From NCBI GenBank assembly GCA_047921175.1, contig JBLRWQ010000076.1, forward strand, positions 1-13,422: 13,422 bases of DNA, written 5' to 3'. Every line of letters starts with the position of its first letter. The first letter of the stretch is position 1. The translations under genes and the position numbers were made by a program. This document shows positions 12,760 through 13,422 of this stretch, piece after piece. Under the pieces are notes generated by a model, which was not told the origin of the DNA, made no database searches, and worked only from the letters and a program-made list of their open reading frames with translations. The stretch comes from T1Sed10-7 sp047921175. GTDB taxonomy: Bacteria; Actinomycetota; Nitriliruptoria; Nitriliruptorales; Nitriliruptoraceae.

Positions 12760-13422
12760 GCCGCGGCCAGGATCGCGGCCCTCGAGGTGGCGGCGGGCGG
12801 CGCGGGTCCGGCGGGTCGCGTGGGTCGGGTGGGTCACGTGGGTCCGGTGGGTCGCATGAGACCGGCGGGTCGCGTGGGTCGGGTGGGCCCCGTGGGTCCG
12901 GTGGGTCGCAGCATCGTGACACCGCCCAGCGGCGCGACGCCGGTCGGTCCAAGGCCGGGCCGGACGACCATCGGCTCGTCGGCGGGATCCACCCGGTGCG
13001 TGAGCTCCTGCGCGCCGGCGGCCAGGTCCGCGAGCTCCTGCTCGCCGAGGGCCGGGAGCCCGACGCCGCGCTCGACGAGGTGCTCGCGTTGGCGCGTGAT
13101 GCGGGCGTGCGCATCCGGCGCGTCGACCGGGCGCGGCTGGACGACGCCACCGGCGGGCTCGTCCACCAGGGCGTCGTCGCCGTGGCACCGCCGTTCCAGA
13201 CCGTGAGCCTGGCGCAGGTGCTGGCCCGTGCCGAAGCGGCCGGCGAACCCCCGCTGTTGGTGGCGCTGGACGGCGTGACCGACCCCCACAACCTCGGTTC
13301 CATCGCCCGCACCGCCGAGGCCGTCGGGGCGCACGGCCTGCTGCTCCCGGGCCGCCGGACCGCCTCGGTGACCCCGGTGGTGGAGAAGGCTGCGGCGGGG
13401 GCGCTCGCGCACCTGCCCGTCG
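12756..13422 (+). CDS. rlmB: TrmH-family 23S rRNA 2'-O-methyltransferase RlmB (3' truncated) with RG/SGG-repeat N-terminus
   Basis: The first 222 residues of a SPOUT methyltransferase expected to methylate a guanosine 2'-OH in 23S rRNA (G2251 in E. coli). Residues 1-70 are a basic Gly/Ser/Arg-rich tail with six hexapeptide repeats (15-50, mostly Ser-Arg-Gly-Ser-Gly-Gly). The substrate-binding N-domain (about 72-146) starts with HRLVGGIHPVREL and ends GLVHQGVVAVAPP. The SPOUT domain begins near 166 with LVALDGVTDPHNLGSIARTA (motif 1, with Asn179 and Arg185); the cofactor knot lies past the window edge. The GTG at 12756 overlaps the cysS stop (GTGA); no later in-frame start precedes the conserved domain. 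Basic N-terminal tails occur in actinobacterial homologues such as the mycobacterial TrmH-like protein next to cysS. The Bacillus mrnC gene, usually between cysS and rlmB, is absent. Confidence 0.93.
   Translation, partial: MSRGQDRGPRGGGGRRGSGGSRGSGGSRGSGGSHETGGSRGSGGPRGSGGSQHRDTAQRRDAGRSKAGPDDHRLVGGIHPVRELLRAGGQVRELLLAEGREPDAALDEVLALARDAGVRIRRVDRARLDDATGGLVHQGVVAVAPPFQTVSLAQVLARAEAAGEPPLLVALDGVTDPHNLGSIARTAEAVGAHGLLLPGRRTASVTPVVEKAAAGALAHLPV
12798..12905 (+). repeat. 18-bp tandem repeat, six units, in the 5' end of rlmB
   Basis: Six 18-base units, each mostly like TCGCGTGGGTCGGGTGGG, encode hexapeptides of the type Ser-Arg-Gly-Ser-Gly-Gly. The fourth unit (12852-12869) is the most diverged and reads Ser-His-Glu-Thr-Gly-Gly. 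The period keeps the reading frame. Other frames of this block give spurious Val/Gly-rich and Thr/His-rich peptides. Confidence 0.9.

Noticed and set aside
1..13422. Defence system, prophage, insertion sequence or CRISPR array
   Set aside because: The genes are conserved housekeeping functions in a known order. There is no transposase, integrase or spaced repeat array, and the lone helicase lacks nuclease or methylase partners.

Overview
The window is very GC-rich chromosomal DNA (by eye about 70% or more), with GTG starts and GTGA stop/start overlaps. It encodes ClpC, a DtxR/IdeR-type iron regulator, CarD, a short actinobacterial-type MutY, DisA, the MEP-pathway enzymes IspD and IspF, CysS and RlmB. 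This fits an actinobacterium. Keeping a Firmicutes-like YacL gene between carD and ispD suggests a deep-branching lineage such as the Nitriliruptoria group; that placement is inference from gene order and composition. I see no mobile element, CRISPR array, tRNA or rRNA gene.

Layout. Positions 1-638 hold the 3' end of clpC, followed by a strong GC-rich hairpin. A DtxR/IdeR-family regulator (777-1442) converges on a minus-strand class I DAHP synthase (1513-2646); three perfect copies of a 19-bp repeat lie at their 3' ends. A divergent spacer then leads into a tight plus-strand run: aldo/keto reductase (2824-3699), mutY (3696-4631) and an SF2 XPB/SSL2-like helicase (4642-6303). The c-di-AMP synthase disA (6425-7492) follows. 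After a 407-bp spacer with the best promoter candidate of the window come carD (7900-8391), a 345-bp spacer with a four-segment inverted-repeat cluster, then yacL (8737-9828), ispD (9825-10601) and ispF (10598-11179) linked by 4-base overlaps, then cysS (11266-12759) and the start of rlmB (12756 to the window end).

How the genes fit together. clpC-disA-yacL-ispD-ispF-cysS-rlmB follows the order known from Bacillus (clpC-radA-disA-yacL-ispD-ispF-...-cysS-...-rlmB). The insertion of carD before yacL and the nearby mutY recall mycobacteria (carD-ispD-ispF-cysS-rlmB). radA, expected between clpC and disA, is not here; dtxR, the DAHP synthase, the reductase, mutY and the helicase occupy that interval. 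mutY, the helicase and disA form a plausible DNA-damage neighbourhood. carD to rlmB is a housekeeping block for transcription, isoprenoid precursors, tRNA charging and rRNA methylation.

The protein-coding content is mostly ordinary. The least explained parts are the non-coding and low-complexity pieces: the inverted-repeat cluster at 8441-8533, the 19-bp repeat at 1432-1490, the Gly-rich tandem repeats at the cysS/rlmB junction, and stop codons embedded in promoter-like TAGGCT hexamers.
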